Below are positions 35,350-48,098 of a stretch of DNA of 64,000 nt, in pieces (positions within the stretch are counted from its first letter, which is position 1; the number at the start of each line of letters is the position of its first letter). The translations under genes were made by a program, and so were the position numbers. The notes below the pieces were generated by a model. The model was not told where the DNA came from. It saw nothing but the letters and a program-made list of their open reading frames with translations, and made no database searches. Source of the stretch: Urophycis tenuis (Eukaryota; Chordata; Actinopteri; Gadiformes; Phycidae); the NCBI GenBank assembly GCA_036785325.1, contig JAXIVH010000044.1, positions 1,983,501 through 2,047,500 of the forward strand, given 5' to 3'.

Positions 35350-38300
35350 TGAAGTTGTAAATTCGTCCTGGGCACGACGCTAAACTGCATCCGATGGTGG
35401 GGGGCATGGACCTAGGGGATAAAAATGAGGGTACCCCTAACCACCATTACCTCCGGGCGGCCTGTGGCAAGGCCCAGTACCCGTCAGCCCCCAAACCAGG
35501 GTTACGGTGAAGATGGGAATAAACCCAAACAGAAAATCAGGAGTGGCGCCCCTTAGGCGGCTTGGGGTCATAGCTGATCCTCTGCTGGCAGCGCCTGCAG
35601 CCAAGCTGATGCCAAATGTATTGCCCTGCTTTCCTTTGGATCACATCAGCAAGGCCGCGAGGGGGATTCTGATGACTGGGCACCACGGGATCTCCTTATA
35701 TTCCGCCCAGGCATGCACCCTGGAGAGGTCACTTCAGTGCCGCTGACCCTCAGCGACAGAAACAACACGGGAGACAGCAGTTACGAGTTTTAAGTCCAGA
35801 GCAGATTGGCGTAAGCTCAGACGCTACGGGTTGTCTCCGACAGTGGGAGGGACATTTCAGTCCCACTGGTCAGCCATCGCCCGCCTCGAGCTGGGCAGCC
35901 CCCAGCCAATTAGGTGCTGACCCGCCACAGTCTGCCTGCTTCAATGGGTGCTTGGAGCTAAGGGGAAAGACCGAAAAGCAGACTGTAAAACACCTTCACC
36001 CGGCAAAACGCAAAACGAAAAAAAAAACGGAAAACGAAAAACGAAAAAGAACAAAGCACCAACCTTACGGCTAGCAAGCTGGAACGTCAGGACTTTGTGC
36101 CCTGGCCTTTCAGAAGACCTACAGCAGGTTGATGATTCCAGAAAAACGGCAATCATCAATCGGGAGCTCAAGAGGCTCAACATTGACATCGCTGCTTTGC
36201 AGGAAACAAGACTTCCATCAAATGGCAGCCTCCGTGAACAGGACTACACATTCTTTTGGCAGGGCAAAGAACCAGAGTAACATCGAATACATGGCGTTGG
36301 TTTCGCAGTAAGAAACTCCATTCTAGCTTCAGTCGAACCGCCATCAAAAGGCACACCTCGGATACTCTCTCTTCGCCTATCAACATCTTCAGGCCCGGCG
36401 ACTATCCTGAGCATCTACGCCCCTACACTCTGCTCCCCTGCCGAGGCAAAGGATGAGTTCTACGAGGAGCTGGAGAATACTGTCAGAGAGATCCCTGAGA
36501 CCGAACATTTGTTCATGCTTGGGGACTTCAATGCTCGAACCGGGGACGACTACAACTCCTGGCCTCGCAGCATTGGCCACTTCGGCGTTGGCAGGTTGAA
36601 TGAAAATGGGCAGAGACTGTTGAAGTTATGCTCTTATTACAACCTCTGCATAACCAATACATTCTTCTCCACCAAGCTCATCCACAGGGTGTCCTGGCGG
36701 CATCCCAGATCACACCACTGGCACCAACTGGATCTGGTCATCACTAAAAGGGCCATGCTGAACTGCATCCTTGTTACCCGCAGCTACCATAGTGCTGACT
36801 GCGACACTGACCACTCCCTGGTTGTCAGCAAGGTGCGTCTTCAGTGCAAGCAAATCCACCGCTCAAAGCAGAAAGGACGCCCACGAATCAACACAGCAAG
36901 GACATCAATCCCTGCTGAGTGCGAGCGTTTCATCAGCACTGTCGAGGCTGCTCTCAGGGATTGCCCAAACGGCAATGCCGAAGAGAGATGGTGCCACATC
37001 CGTGACTTCACCTACAAATCTGCCATGGACATCTTTGGCAAGAAGGAGAGGAGGAACCCAGACTGGTTTGAATCTGGAATCGCTTTATTGGAACCTGTGA
37101 TCGCAGTCAAGCGAACAGCAATGCTTGATTACAAGAGGGGGCCTACAGAGAAAACACTCGCTGCATACAGGAAGGCCCGAAGTGATGCGCAGCGGACGGC
37201 TCGACAATGCACCAATGGCTATTGGCTGGACTTCTGCCAGAGCATCCAGCTCTCCTCTGACAGCGGAAACATCGGCGCCATGTATGAGGGCATAAAGAAA
37301 GCCTTTGGCCCAAGTACAGTCAAGGTTGCACCACTCAAGTCTGCCACAGGTGCCATCCTGACAGACCGAGGTAAACAGATGGAGAGATGGGTGGAGCATT
37401 ACCAGGAGCTCTATGCAAGGGAGAACACGGTCACCGATATGGCAGTGGAAAGCACCATCTCCCTGCCTGTCATTGAAGAGCTTGACGTTCCACCCTCCAT
37501 AGAAGAGCTTGGGAAGGCCATCGACACCCTGGCCCGTGGTAAAGCTCCAGGGAGTGATGGAATTCCTCCAGAGGTCATGAAGGCTGGAAAGTCGAGCTCT
37601 CTCCTCAACCACCTCCACAAGCTAATTTTACAGTGTTGGGAGGAAGGGACTGCACCCCAGGACATGCGGGACGCAAACATCATTACACTCTACAAGAACA
37701 AAGGAGATTGCAGCGACTGCAACAATTACAGAGGAATTTCACTGCTCAGCGTGGTTGGCAAGGCTTTTGCCCGTGTCCTACTGAGCAGGTTGCAGTCACT
37801 CACAGAACGCATATACCCTGAGGCACAATGTGGATTCAGAGCAGGGAGATCAACAGTCGACATGATATTCTCACTCAGGCAGATGCAGGAGAAGTGCCGT
37901 GAGCAGAGGCAGCCATTGTACCTCGCCTTCACTGACCTGACAGAGGCCTTTGACCTTGTCAGTAGGAAAGGCCTCTTCATCCTTCTGCAGAAGATTGGCT
38001 GTCCCCCCAAGCTCCTGAGACTGATCGAGTCCTTTCATGAAGACACAAAAGGCATCGTCCAGTACGACGGCTCTGCTTCCGACCCATTTCCAATCAGGAG
38101 CGGAGTGAAACAAGGGTGTGTGCTCGCTCCGACACTCTTTGGAATATTCTTCTCCTTACTGCTATCATACGCCTTCAACCAGTCAGATGATGGCGTATAC
38201 CTCCACACCAGAAGCGATGGAAATCTCTTTAACCTTGCACGTCTCAGGGCAAAGACCAAAGTAAGGAAAGTACTGATCAGGGAGCTGCTCTTTGCAGATG

Positions 38301-39285
38301 ACGCTGCTCTGACGGCACACACCGAGGAGGCTCTACAACGCCTCATCAGCCGCTTCTCATGTGCCTGCGGAGAGTTTGGTCTCACAATCAGCCTGAAAAA
38401 GACCCACATCGTGGGCCAAGACGCCTGCAGCATCCCCTGTATCTCCATCAGTGACCACACCCTTGAGGTGGTGGGGGCCTTTACATACCTCGGCTCCACC
38501 ATCTCAAAAAACCTCTCCCTGGACGCTGAGCTGAACATAAGGATCGGCAGGGCTGCAACATCAATGGCCCGCCTTGCAAAGAGGGTCTGGGACAACTCCA
38601 TGCTTACCATCAACACCAAGATGAAGGTGTACCAAGCCTGTGTGCTTAGCACACTGCTGTATGCCAGCGAAGCATGGACCCTCTACTCCCACCGAGAACG
38701 TAGACCCAACTCATTCCATCTACGCTGTCTTAGAAGGATTCTTGGCATCACCTGGCAGGACCGTACCCCCAACAAGAATGTTCTGGCTCAGGCGGGAACA
38801 CCAAGCATGTTTGCTTTGCTTACCCAAAGGCGCTTACGCTGGCTTGGCCATGTCAGCCGCATGCAAGATGGCAGAATACCAAAAGACGTGCTCTACGGGG
38901 AGCTTGCAACTGGGTCCAGACCCAAAGGAAGGCCTCTTCTCCGCTACAAGGATGTCTGCAAGCGAGACCTGAAGGCAGGCAACATCGACCCAGCTGGCTG
39001 GGAAGCTGAAGCTGCGGACCGCAGCAACTGGAGGCTTGCCATCAAGGCAGCCATCCAGAGGAGCGAGAGAAGGAGAGAGGACCTTTAGGGGGAGAGGAAG
39101 ACGCGCAGGCAGCAGAAGGCAGCACCAGCATCCACAGAGGCAGGCTCACAGTATATCTGTGGAAACTGTAACAGAGACTGCCACTCTCGGATCGGACTGT
39201 TCAGCCACAGCAGGGCCTGTAGCCCAACATGACAAATCCCTGGTGCATACTCCATTGTCTTGCGAGACAGAAGGAAGCCAACAAA
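35350..39285 (+). mobile_element. endonuclease/RT LINE inserted in the hAT element
   Basis: Leader, one long frame and a 3' end with CCATTGTCTTGCGAGACAG lie between two parts of the hAT. Its sequence resembles LINEs often annotated as craniofacial development protein 2-like; I place it near RTE/I-type LINEs without certainty. The leader at 35350-35947 has no frame of note. Confidence 0.75.
35948..39232 (+). pseudogene. LINE ORF: APE endonuclease, reverse transcriptase, CCHC finger; two in-frame stops
   Basis: One phase runs from 35948 to TGA 39230-39232, interrupted only by TAA at 36278-36280 and TAG at 39086-39088. The endonuclease has ASWNVRTL, LQETRLP, LGDFNARTG and DTDHSLV. Reverse transcriptase follows with GKAPGSDGIPPE, YRGISLLS, GFRAGRSTVD and FADDAAL (Asp-Asp catalytic pair near 38297). 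The connection domain includes SEAWTL and RRLRWLGHVSRM. After the second stop the same phase encodes CX2CX12HX3C, a zinc finger usual at the end of this LINE type. The near-intact frame points to a fairly young copy. Confidence 0.85.
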
Positions 39286-39529
39286 TTCATTTTTGAAATA
39301 TTTTTGTTAATAAATATTTCATGAGTGATTGTGATTGAGTAGTTGTCTTTGTCACATTTTATTTGACATTAGTAAATAAGTATGCACATTTAAGGTATTT
39401 TACATGATATGAGTGATAACACGTGTTATAAAGGCTATTTTGCACAATAGGTGTACCTTGAGATTTTTACTTGTCCTTTGGTGTGCCTTGGGCACAAAAA
39501 GTTTGGGAACAACTGGTCTAGTTTCACCT

Positions 39530-39709
39530 GATCTGGAACACCCCTTATAAGTACAGAGCACTCTAAGTCAAAACCATAGATGTCACAAAGCTCCATTTTT
39601 AACCCTGAAATGGCTAAATTCTAAAAATGATGCACTAAAAAAAACACAGAAGACGAGGTGGATGCACTTCTAGTCCCTGTTCAGGCACCAATTTTTCGAC
39701 TGCTATTAT
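39530..39709. other. spacer
   Basis: No recognisable feature. Confidence 0.5.
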
Positions 39710-40882
39710 TGTAACCAACCAATAGAAACACTCAAGACTCCTGATAGCAGTTTACTACCAACCCAGGATTTATTCAGATATTTCTGGGACAGAAATATCA
39801 TCTCACCTCTTAATTCTTCACAGAAACAACTCAAAAGTTATAACATTCACCATATATATATACATATATGAAAATAAATGTATTTAGAATCTAACTTTTT
39901 GAAAAGAAAGGAAAACTTGAATACTCGGTTTGAGTTTTACAGGTAGGGAGTATTTACTCCATAAACAAATAAAAGAAAAGAGAATGAAACAAAATCACCG
40001 ATCAGGTGTTGAAAAAATAGTAAAAAATAAATGGCTGGCCAGCCGAAAAATAGAGCTCTTTCTATTTATGATATATGTGTAGCATGTGCAGGGGGGTTGG
40101 GATATGTCTGTGTGTCTGCCTGGAGAATGGTCAAGGGGTCGGGTCACGAAGACATTCTCCACTGCGACCACCAGGACACCTGGGCAGTCTCCCTCTCCCT
40201 CTCTGAAGTCGACCGTCGCTAACAATGAAAAACACCAGTTATAAGCTCTACCGGAGGAAGAGCTTATAACCTGTCTTGCACCAGGGATTGAGGGAAACGG
40301 CATTTTGGTTCTTGTGTATGGCCTGTACATTCATGAAAACTGACAATAAAGTTTACTTGAATCTTGAACTTGAACACGGAGGCAACACGTTGAGCTGCGA
40401 CTGCCGTACGTCCCTCAGAGCTCACGATTCCCACTATAGTAACACGTCACTAAGTTTACATCAGCACAGATTTATATGACACTGCTGTGCAACATGACTT
40501 GCGTTAGCATTTAGTTACCTTCAGAACACATAGCAGGCACTTAGCATTACACGCCGTCAACAAATCAATAATATTTGCTCATTCGTTTAACTCAACCTTC
40601 ATACAGTATATACAAAACGTCATTACAACACTAGCAACATTACCCATTAACTGTTAATGCTCACCTGACAATGAAACACCACAGTTATAAGCTCTACCGG
40701 AGGAACACGGAGGCAACACGTTGAGTTGCAATTGCAGTACATCCCTCAGAGCCTACGATTCCCACTAGGGTTGGAAACCAGCTGGATGTCGCAAAACTAC
40801 CGTAATGGTGCTTTAACGGCAATGCTCCCAGAACAAACTTGAAGAGCTTACAATAAGTAACTGTAGTTACCTCTGGGTTACA
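39710..40882. mobile_element. TGTAACC-ended element, copy B
   Basis: The termini TGTAACCAA and GGGTTACA match copy A at 27422-28523. It shares the TCCTGATAGCAGTTTACTA start region and the duplicated block around CACGGAGGCAACACGTTGAG (about 40375 and 40708). Flanks do not match, so the duplication has decayed or the end call is off. 40275-40374 looks like an added retroposon tail (GACAATAAAGTTTACTTGAA). Confidence 0.6.
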
Positions 40883-41018
40883 GAAGCAGTAGCCTAGATG
40901 GTGAGTCTCATTTTGATTGGTTTGCTTGTTAATTAATTGAAATTTCTTATGTATGCAACCCCAACATATAGCCTTCCATTAGATAACTTCATAGATTAAG
41001 GGCAGTATTTCTCAAACT

Positions 41019-43069
41019 CCATCCATCCATCCATATCCTCCGCTTATCCGGGGTCGGGTCGCGGGGGCAGCAGCCTGAGGAGAGAAGCCCAAACTTCCCT
41101 CTCCCCAGCCACTTTGTCCAGCTCTTCCGGGGGGATCCCGAGGCGTTCCCAGGCCAGCCGAGAGACATAGTCCCTCCAGCGTGTCCTGGGTCTTCCCCGG
41201 GGCCTCCTCCCGGAGGGACGTGCCCGGAACACCTCCCCAGGGAGGCGTCCAGGAGGCATCCTCACTAGATGCCCGAGCCACCGCAACTGGCTCCTCTCGA
41301 TGCGGAGGAGCAGCGGTTCTACTCTGAGCCCCTCCCGGATGACCGAGCTTCTCACCCTATCTCTAAGGGAGAGCCCGGACACCCTGCGGAGGAAACTCAT
41401 TTCGGCCGCTTGTATTCGCGATCTCGTTCTTTCGGTCACTACCCACAGCTTGTGACCATAGGTGAGGGTAGGAACGTAGATTGACCGGTAAATCGAGAGC
41501 TTCGCCTTTAGGCTCAGCTCCTTCCTCACCATGACGGACCGGTGCAGAGCCCGCATCACTGCCGACACCGCACCGATCCGTCGGTCAATCTCCCGCTCCA
41601 TCCTCCCCTCACTCGTGAACAAGACCCCGAGATACTTGAACTCCTCCACTTGAGGCAGAATCTCCTCCCCGACCCGGAGAGTGCACTCCACCCTTTTCCG
41701 GCCGAGAACCATGGCCTCGGATTTGGAGGTGCTGATCCTCATCCCAGCCGCTTCACATTCGGCTGCGAACCGCTCCAGTGAGAGCTGAAGGTCACGGCCC
41801 GATGAAGCCATCAGGACAAGATCATCTGTGAAAAGCAGTGACGCAATCCTGAGGCCACCGAACCGTAACCCCTCAACGCCCTGGCTGCGCCTAGAAATTC
41901 TGTCCATAAAAGTTGTGAACAGAATCGGTGATAAAGGCCAGCCCTGGCGGAGGCCAACCCCCACCGGAAACAGGCTCGACTTACTGCCGGCAATGCGGAC
42001 CAAGCTCTGGCACCGGGAGTACAGGGACCCGATGGCCGGGTAACAGCGGGCCCGGTACCCCATACTCCCGGAGCACCCCCCACAGGGCTCCCCGAGGGAC
42101 ACGGTCGAACGCCTTCTCCAAGTCCACAAAGCACATGTAGACTGGTTGGGCGAACTCCCATGCACCCTCGAGCACCGCGCCAAGGGTATAGAGCTGGTCC
42201 ACAGTTCCACCGCCGGGACGAAAACCACATTGCTCCTCCTGAATCCGAGGTTCGACTATCCTACGGACCCTCCTCTCCAGGACCCCCGAATAGACCTTAC
42301 CGGGGAGGCTGAGGAGTGTGATCCCCCTGTAGTTGGAGCACACCTTCCGGTCCCCCTTTTTGAAGAGGGGAACCACCACCCCGGTCTGCCAATCCAGAGG
42401 CACTGCCCCCGATGTCCACGCGATGCTGCAGAGACGTGTCAACCAAGACAACCCCACAGCATCCAGGGCCTTTAGGAACTCGGGGTGGACCTCGTCCACC
42501 CCCGGGGCCTTGCCACCGAGGAGCTTTTTAACCACCTCGGCGATCTCGGCCCCGGAGATAGGAGAGTCCCCCCCCCGAGTCCCCAGACCCTGCTTCCTCA
42601 GTGGAAGGCGTGTCGGTGGGGTTGAGGAGGTCTTCGAAGTATTCCCCCCACCGATTCACAACGTCCCGAGTCGAGGTCAGCAGCGCCCCGTCTCTCCCAT
42701 ACACGGTGTTGACAGAGCACTGCTTCCCCCTCCTGAGACGCCGGATGGTGGTCCAGAACCTCCTCGAAGCCGTTCGGAAGTCCTTCTCCATGGCCTCACC
42801 AAACTCCTCCCACACCCGAGTTTTTGCCTCCGCAACCGCCGAAGCCGCGCCCCGCTTGGCCCGCCGGTACCCATCAGCTGCCTCAGGAGTCCCACGGGCC
42901 AAAAAGGCCCGGTAGGACTTCTTTTTCAGCCTGACGGCTTCCCTTACCGCTGGGGTCCACCAGCGGGTTCGGGGGTTGCCGCCGCGACAGGCACCGACGA
43001 CCTTACGGCCACAGCTCCGGTCGACCGCTTCAACAATGGAGGCACGGAACAAGGTCCACTCGGACTCTA
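41019..43069 (-). mobile_element. Rex3 (RTE-clade) LINE, 5' truncated
   Basis: The minus-strand 3' end is a (GATG)n tail (41019-41033), the Rex3 hallmark. A perfect 13-bp duplication TATTTCTCAAACT flanks the copy (41006-41018 and 43070-43082), so both edges are certain. Confidence 0.92.
41044..43069 (-). pseudogene. Rex3 reverse transcriptase, frameshifted
   Basis: Three overlapping minus-strand frames make up one protein. 42528-43069 is the linker between endonuclease and RT. 41981-42535 is RT fingers/palm (GGKAPGVDEVHPE, YRGITLLS, CGFRPGGGTVDQL, DLEKAFDRVPR). 41044-42000 is the palm to the C-terminus (GVGLRQGWPLSPILF, LLFTDDLVL, LRWLGHLVRMPPGR, closing LRLLPPRPDPG). The catalytic Asp pair is in FTDD. 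At least two frameshifts separate the parts and the endonuclease is absent, so this is a dead 5'-truncated copy. The 305-residue plus-strand frame at 42333-43250 is its antisense shadow. Confidence 0.9.
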
Positions 43070-43380
43070 TATTTCTCAAACTAATATATTAATTTGTTTC
43101 TGTCATTTACTGCAGGGTAAGAGGTCCATGAGACAGTTGACTGGGGATAGAAACAGAGAGACAGACAACAAAGACGCAGACAACTGGATAACAACAGAGA
43201 GACACACATACAAGACAACAGTAAGAAACAACAGAAACAGGTCAGGATAGCAACACCAATAAAATGTCAATGTTTGACAAAATGTATGAAAGACAAACAG
43301 TTAAGACAGATGGACAACAACAAAAACATTCTACAGCCTTTAAATTACACATTGTAATTGTTAAAGTTATAATAAATATA

Positions 43381-43384
<4 letters not shown>

Positions 43385-43446
<62 letters not shown>
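43385..43446. repeat. (AT)n microsatellite
   Basis: About 30 perfect AT repeats. Confidence 0.98.
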
Positions 43447-43449
<3 letters not shown>

Positions 43450-43867
43450 TTTTTTTTAAGTTGAGACTTGACTTATGTACTATATGAAGTGAATTACATT
43501 ACAAGTTAATAATATAAAGCCCCCAGGTGGACTGGGGTCTGGGTGTAAAAAAAATGGCAACCAATGGTAACCAGGGTACACACAGAAACACACTAACCAA
43601 CCAACACACTAATCAACTACCTAACCTTTCATGTCACATCCTGAAGTTTTTCAGCAAAGACAATTTGTTGGTAAGTTTATCTTTTTTCTGGTTATAGAAA
43701 GATATTGATTCTATTGGGATTGGTGCCCTATATTTTTCTACATGTAAGGCGCTCACTCTACTTCTAGATTGATATCATTAGCTAGTTAACTTGTCAGATT
43801 GTTAGCTAGCATAGCCAGCCACATGTAGCAAGATAGTGCGAGCAGGAGTGGGAGAGAAATGATGGTG

Positions 43868-43923
<56 letters not shown>
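43868..43923. repeat. (TG)n microsatellite
   Basis: About 27 perfect TG repeats, followed by CGTGCATACGTGTG. Confidence 0.98.
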
Positions 43924-43924
<1 letters not shown>

Positions 43925-44570
43925 CATACGTGTGTGAAAACGTGTGTGCATGTGTAATATGTCACTGTTGTAAATATACTGATTTTCTGATGGTTGTCAT
44001 CAAATCATCAGTCTGTTTGAGGCTAGACTTCAATGAAATATGAAACATTGAATGCTACACATGATGTCATTGTTGTAATTAATAAACTGATTTTCAGATG
44101 GGTGTAATGCAGCAATATATCTAAGCCGGTCAGCATGCCAAAAAACGACAAAATGATTAAGACTGGCCAGCTGGCCAGAGTTCTTCAAAGCAGAAGCCTC
44201 CAACTCAGCCATCCCTGGAAAACTGCATCCTGCATGGTTCCCAGGGGACAGTAAACGACAAGTCCATACATATGAAATGAAAGACAACTATGAAATGGCT
44301 CAAGTCAAACCCAGGGTCTGGTACATATTCTGCTGGGATCTGTGGAATAACCAGCAATTATGAAGCGAGCTAACGTCATAACCTGACTGCCCATGCCAAA
44401 GGAGAGTTTGTAGAAGCCATATGGGAAATGACAAGTGGCCGAGGCAAACATACAGAGAGACAACAAAGAGATCTCAGACCATGTGAAATCGGTCTGAAGA
44501 GCAAGTGTAGCGAACAGTAGAAGCTTTTCAGAGTTTTATCAACCCATTTCAGCTTCAGACTTCTCAGCCC

Positions 44571-46188
44571 TTGACAAGTTTGAGTTCAGGAGCAGCTATG
44601 CCAGAAGAGGTGCGCTATGATGTGCTGAAAGCCCTGAAAAATGGCAAAACTCAAAAAGAGAAGTTAATCCGTGATCGACTTCAAACTAAAAAGGTCATTT
44701 TCTTTGAACCCATTAAGAGGAACAGATTCAAGACAATGTCGTCTACCACACCTAAAAGGAAGCTTGTGGCATCAAACCAGAAAGTGATCCAGTACAAGTA
44801 CAAGTGGGTTTATCTTTTAAATCTTCATCAAATCACAAGAACTTAAGTCACAAATAAGCATCTCTAACCTAATGACCTATCCCTTGACTCTCCCATACTC
44901 CATCTCAACAATCGATGGCTGAGAATGCACAACTTCCTTCTCCAACCCAATGTGCTCTCATTCAAGATGGAAACTCCTCATTCTACATGTGCGATGTACC
45001 AAAGACAATGAAGACTATATCAGAGCACACTTTCAAAAGTCTACCTTCTGCAGCTGAAACATTATTCAGCACAGACACTTACCTTGACCGTCTTTATTCA
45101 CCAAAATCAGCTGAGAGAGATTGCAGAGGTTGTGGTGAACACTTTATAGTTAATGGGCTGAATGTTCATCACCCTGCTGATTGGAATGGTTTTCTCACAA
45201 ACGATGAAAACAAGAAGGCACTCATTCATTTACTTCTGGATCACTGGAGCTCTCATGATATGATGGGAGACATCATCCGAAGGCCTGTCATTTTCATAGA
45301 CGCTGGTAAAGCTTTCAAGATAGAATGCAATGCTAGAGTTATGTCAAAAGAACTTCTACCAGAGATCTGTTCAAAACATGAGAAAACAGATGTGAGGGTG
45401 ATAATTTACATGCAGTATATCCAAACCAAAATGCCTCACATCAGAACAGTTAGAGTCAGAGTAAAAGACTCTGACATTTTCATCATCCTCCTGTATTATG
45501 CCAAGTCATCAACTGTCAATATCATCTTTGACATGGGAGATAGACTAATCAACATCAATCAGCTGGCTGAAGATTATTCACAGGAACACATTCAGCTCTT
45601 CTGGCCTTGCATGCACTCACTGGTGCTGACTGCACTTCAGCATTCAAAGGCAAAGGGAAGGTCCGTCCGATGAAGATTCTTAATCAGAATTCAAAGTTTA
45701 TTCAGATCTTTGCTAAAGTGGAGAACTCTTGGGAGCTTGATGAACAGATTCTCAGCGGTGTTCAAGAGTTCACCTGTCGCCTCTATGGTTTCAATCGTCA
45801 AATCAAGAATGTTGATGAGGCAAGAGGGATTAAAGTCAAGAAGATGTGTGGCTCAAGCCTGGAGCTTTGACAGGATCTTTCCGTTGACCTCTCAACCTTC
45901 CCACCTTGCAAGAGGGTCCTCTTACAGCACATGAATAGAGTAAACTTTCAAGTATGCACCTGGAAGAGGTCTCATGAGCACTACCCGGAAATCCCAAGAC
46001 CGCTCAACCATGGATTTCACATAAACACAGAGACAGGCAAGCTAGAACCACTATGGTTTGAGGGTGACGTCATCCCCAAAGCCCTTGTTGATGTCTTGGC
46101 AGAAAAGGATTCAGATGAAGATGACTTGACTGATGAAATTCATACGAATATAGTTGACGATGAGGAAGAGGAGGAAAAGGATGATTGA
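44571..46188 (+). pseudogene. uncharacterised nuclease-like transposon-associated protein, relic copy 1
   Basis: The pieces in order are: 44571-44800 (RDRLQTKKVIFFEPIKRN, a basic segment that also opens the middle of this family); 44860-44910 (YPLTLPYSISTIDG) in another phase; 44915-45640 with FSTDTY, RDCRGCGEHF, HEKTDVRVIIY and VRVKDSDIFIILLYY; 45607-45870 with HALTGADCTSAFKGKGKV and FTCRLYGF; and 45931-46188 with a tail rich in Asp and Glu. Spaced Asp/Glu motifs (TD, KTD, DSD, GAD) occur in the order seen in PIN/FEN-type nucleases; that reading is mine. Frameshifts and stops break the protein. Similar proteins are widespread in fish and cnidarian genomes as far as I recall, with no established role. 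Confidence 0.55.
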
Positions 46189-47126
46189 GAGTTCATATTC
46201 TACCCTTATACAATACACTAACATGACCAGTTGTCGAAGTACAGCATGGATAAGCAGCAAAAACATCTAAGAACCAAATAAATGTTTTCTATTTTATGCT
46301 TGAGCTGTATTTTTGTTTCGGCATTAGGCTGTAAAAAATGTTTACTCTATTGAAGGTTGGATTTTTGATAAAAGACTGCACACTAGAGTCATCTTTATTC
46401 ACTTAGCAGTACATAAGTCAAGTCTCAACTCTAGTTTAAGATATTGTTCAGATGCAAAAAAATGATTGATCCCATATTGAATGGTAATGCTTGAAAGTTG
46501 TTTTCTCTGATTTGAGGTACAGTGGAGTACACTGTGGTCATAGCAGCTGTAATCCTCTAGATAGAAAGGTCATCTTGGACTTAAAATGAAGTTTATAAAC
46601 AGACATCAGACATTTTTTAATGTACTTTAGAGGCGGATATGTATGATAAAATGCTTGAAAATTATCACTTTGGATGATAATGTGTCAGGCGGACAGACTT
46701 TTTTTGTCTTTTGGGGTATCAGCAATCCCCAGAATCTTTTTATGCTAGTTTCTCCTATGTGTCAGCATACATCATGCAACATTTTAGGGTTATATGACCA
46801 TTTATGCAGTTGCAGTACCTACATTTTTACAATTTCATCACTTCGTCAGGAGCTTTTCACAATTTTTTTGTTTTTTGGCCCCTGAGACCAAACGGGGCCG
46901 AGTTGGGGGTGGTCATTATCAACTTGTTGTTGTAGTTGAAATAATAGAATCTCATATTTACATAAACTAAGCAGCTTATGTTCTACAACTCATACAAAAT
47001 GGCAAAAAAAAATAAAAATTTGGTCTCGGTCTCGCTCTTGAGCTCAACTAGTATTGGTCTTGACTTGGTCTGTCTTGGTCTTGGTAGTGTCTTGGTCTCG
47101 GTTTAGGCGGTCTTGACTACAAGTCT
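46189..47126. other. spacer, low-complexity at the right
   Basis: 46189-46900 shows no gene. 47020-47115 is a degenerate TTGGTCT/TCTCGG simple repeat. Confidence 0.5.
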
Positions 47127-47705
47127 CAGGGATGCAGACAAGTCGCTTTTCGGCGACTCTCGCTTTTTTCACGGGAGTTTGGGTGACTTGTAGCCTGGGA
47201 ATTTCCATGCTGCTTTGCGCGCGATTTCATTCTCACTGCAAAGACAGCCTGGAAACCACCGCCCTTATTTTCCCCTGAGTTAGGGAACCAATCACAGAAC
47301 GGGGGGGCAGCAAGATGACGGAGACGTCTATGCGCGACACCGAAGCTTGTAGCGTGTTAATCCAACATGGCAGCGGACACAACGTTACCGTTCGATGCAG
47401 CCTTAGAAAGTGTATTAAGTAGCTTTTGTAGCAATTAATTTAATTTTTGTAGCTAATTTTTAGTGGCAATTGGCTATGAATCGCGTGCAAAGCAGCATGT
47501 GAAGAACCAGACGCCATTTGATAGACATTCGTAGCGCCCAATAAACGGCTCTAGGCATTCGTAAACCACGCCTCAAATACGAGAAAATGCACACCTAGTT
47601 CCCAGACCACCATCTCATCGAGATGTGGACGCGTCAGCCAGGCTAGGTGACTTGTGCAAATCGTGTAGATCCGTTGAGTTTTTATTAGGGGGGGGGGGCA
47701 GGTGT
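47127..47705. mobile_element. hAT fragment related to the one at 10194
   Basis: The start CAGGGATGCAGACAAGTCGC and following CTTTTCGGC match the end of the 10194-11606 element. The tail ATCGTGTAGATCCG...G-run (47658-47699) matches its interior near 11520. A younger element interrupts it at 47191. Confidence 0.55.
47191..47645. mobile_element. 455-bp MITE with a 9-bp duplication
   Basis: The ends are TAGCCTGG and CCAGGCTA, and GGTGACTTG flanks both sides (47182-47190 and 47646-47654). A 9-bp duplication is the Mutator-like size, but the short ends do not allow a firm family call. It sits inside the hAT fragment. Confidence 0.75.
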
Positions 47706-48098
47706 GACGTATGATGTCATACGTCACCTCGCCGTCTTTCCCGGTCTTCGCTATTTTGTTCCGCCTTCTTCGACTGGCTGGCTTCATCTACCTGCTCATT
47801 TACGCGGAGTCAATGGCGACAACATCAACTGAGGTAAGGATATTCGCTTATTTAAAGTCAATTAACATCAGAATTGTAAAGCAGATGTCTAATGTCGACT
47901 GTTAGTGATAGTTAGGGCTGGGTATCGACCCTCGGTACTTTTTGAGCACCGACCGAATCACGTGCGTAGCACCGAGTGTCGAAAACTGACCAAGCATTCG
48001 GTGCCAATTTTCGGTACTTGACAGCTCATTTATACGGAGAACAGGAGAAATACCTGTTTCTCCGGTTCAACCAATCCAAAATGTGATAAGCCTCTGAT

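Larger units (their letters stand above)
31128..39520 (+). mobile_element. decayed autonomous hAT element (ZBED5-like) with nested insertions
   Basis: The left part carries two GGTGTGCCGTG motifs (31157-31190). The right part has GGTGTGCCTTGGG and AAAAAGTTTGGGAACAACTGG (39480-39516), typical of hAT-Charlie-type ends, with TCTAG nearby on both sides. The transposase relic is at 33540-35115. Younger insertions are the hAT at 31835-32778 and the LINE at about 35350-39285. The exact ends are uncertain. Confidence 0.55.

Noticed and set aside
38035..38652. 205-residue minus-strand frame
   Set aside because: It is opposite the RT catalytic region of the plus-strand LINE.
42333..43250. 305-residue plus-strand frame
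   Set aside because: It is antisense to the Rex3 linker and RT, whose motifs are clear on the minus strand.
47711..47832. Possible first exon (MATTSTE before GTAAGG)
   Set aside because: The donor is good, but the only candidate next exon (acceptor at 49776) is in the wrong phase and no domain supports the pair.
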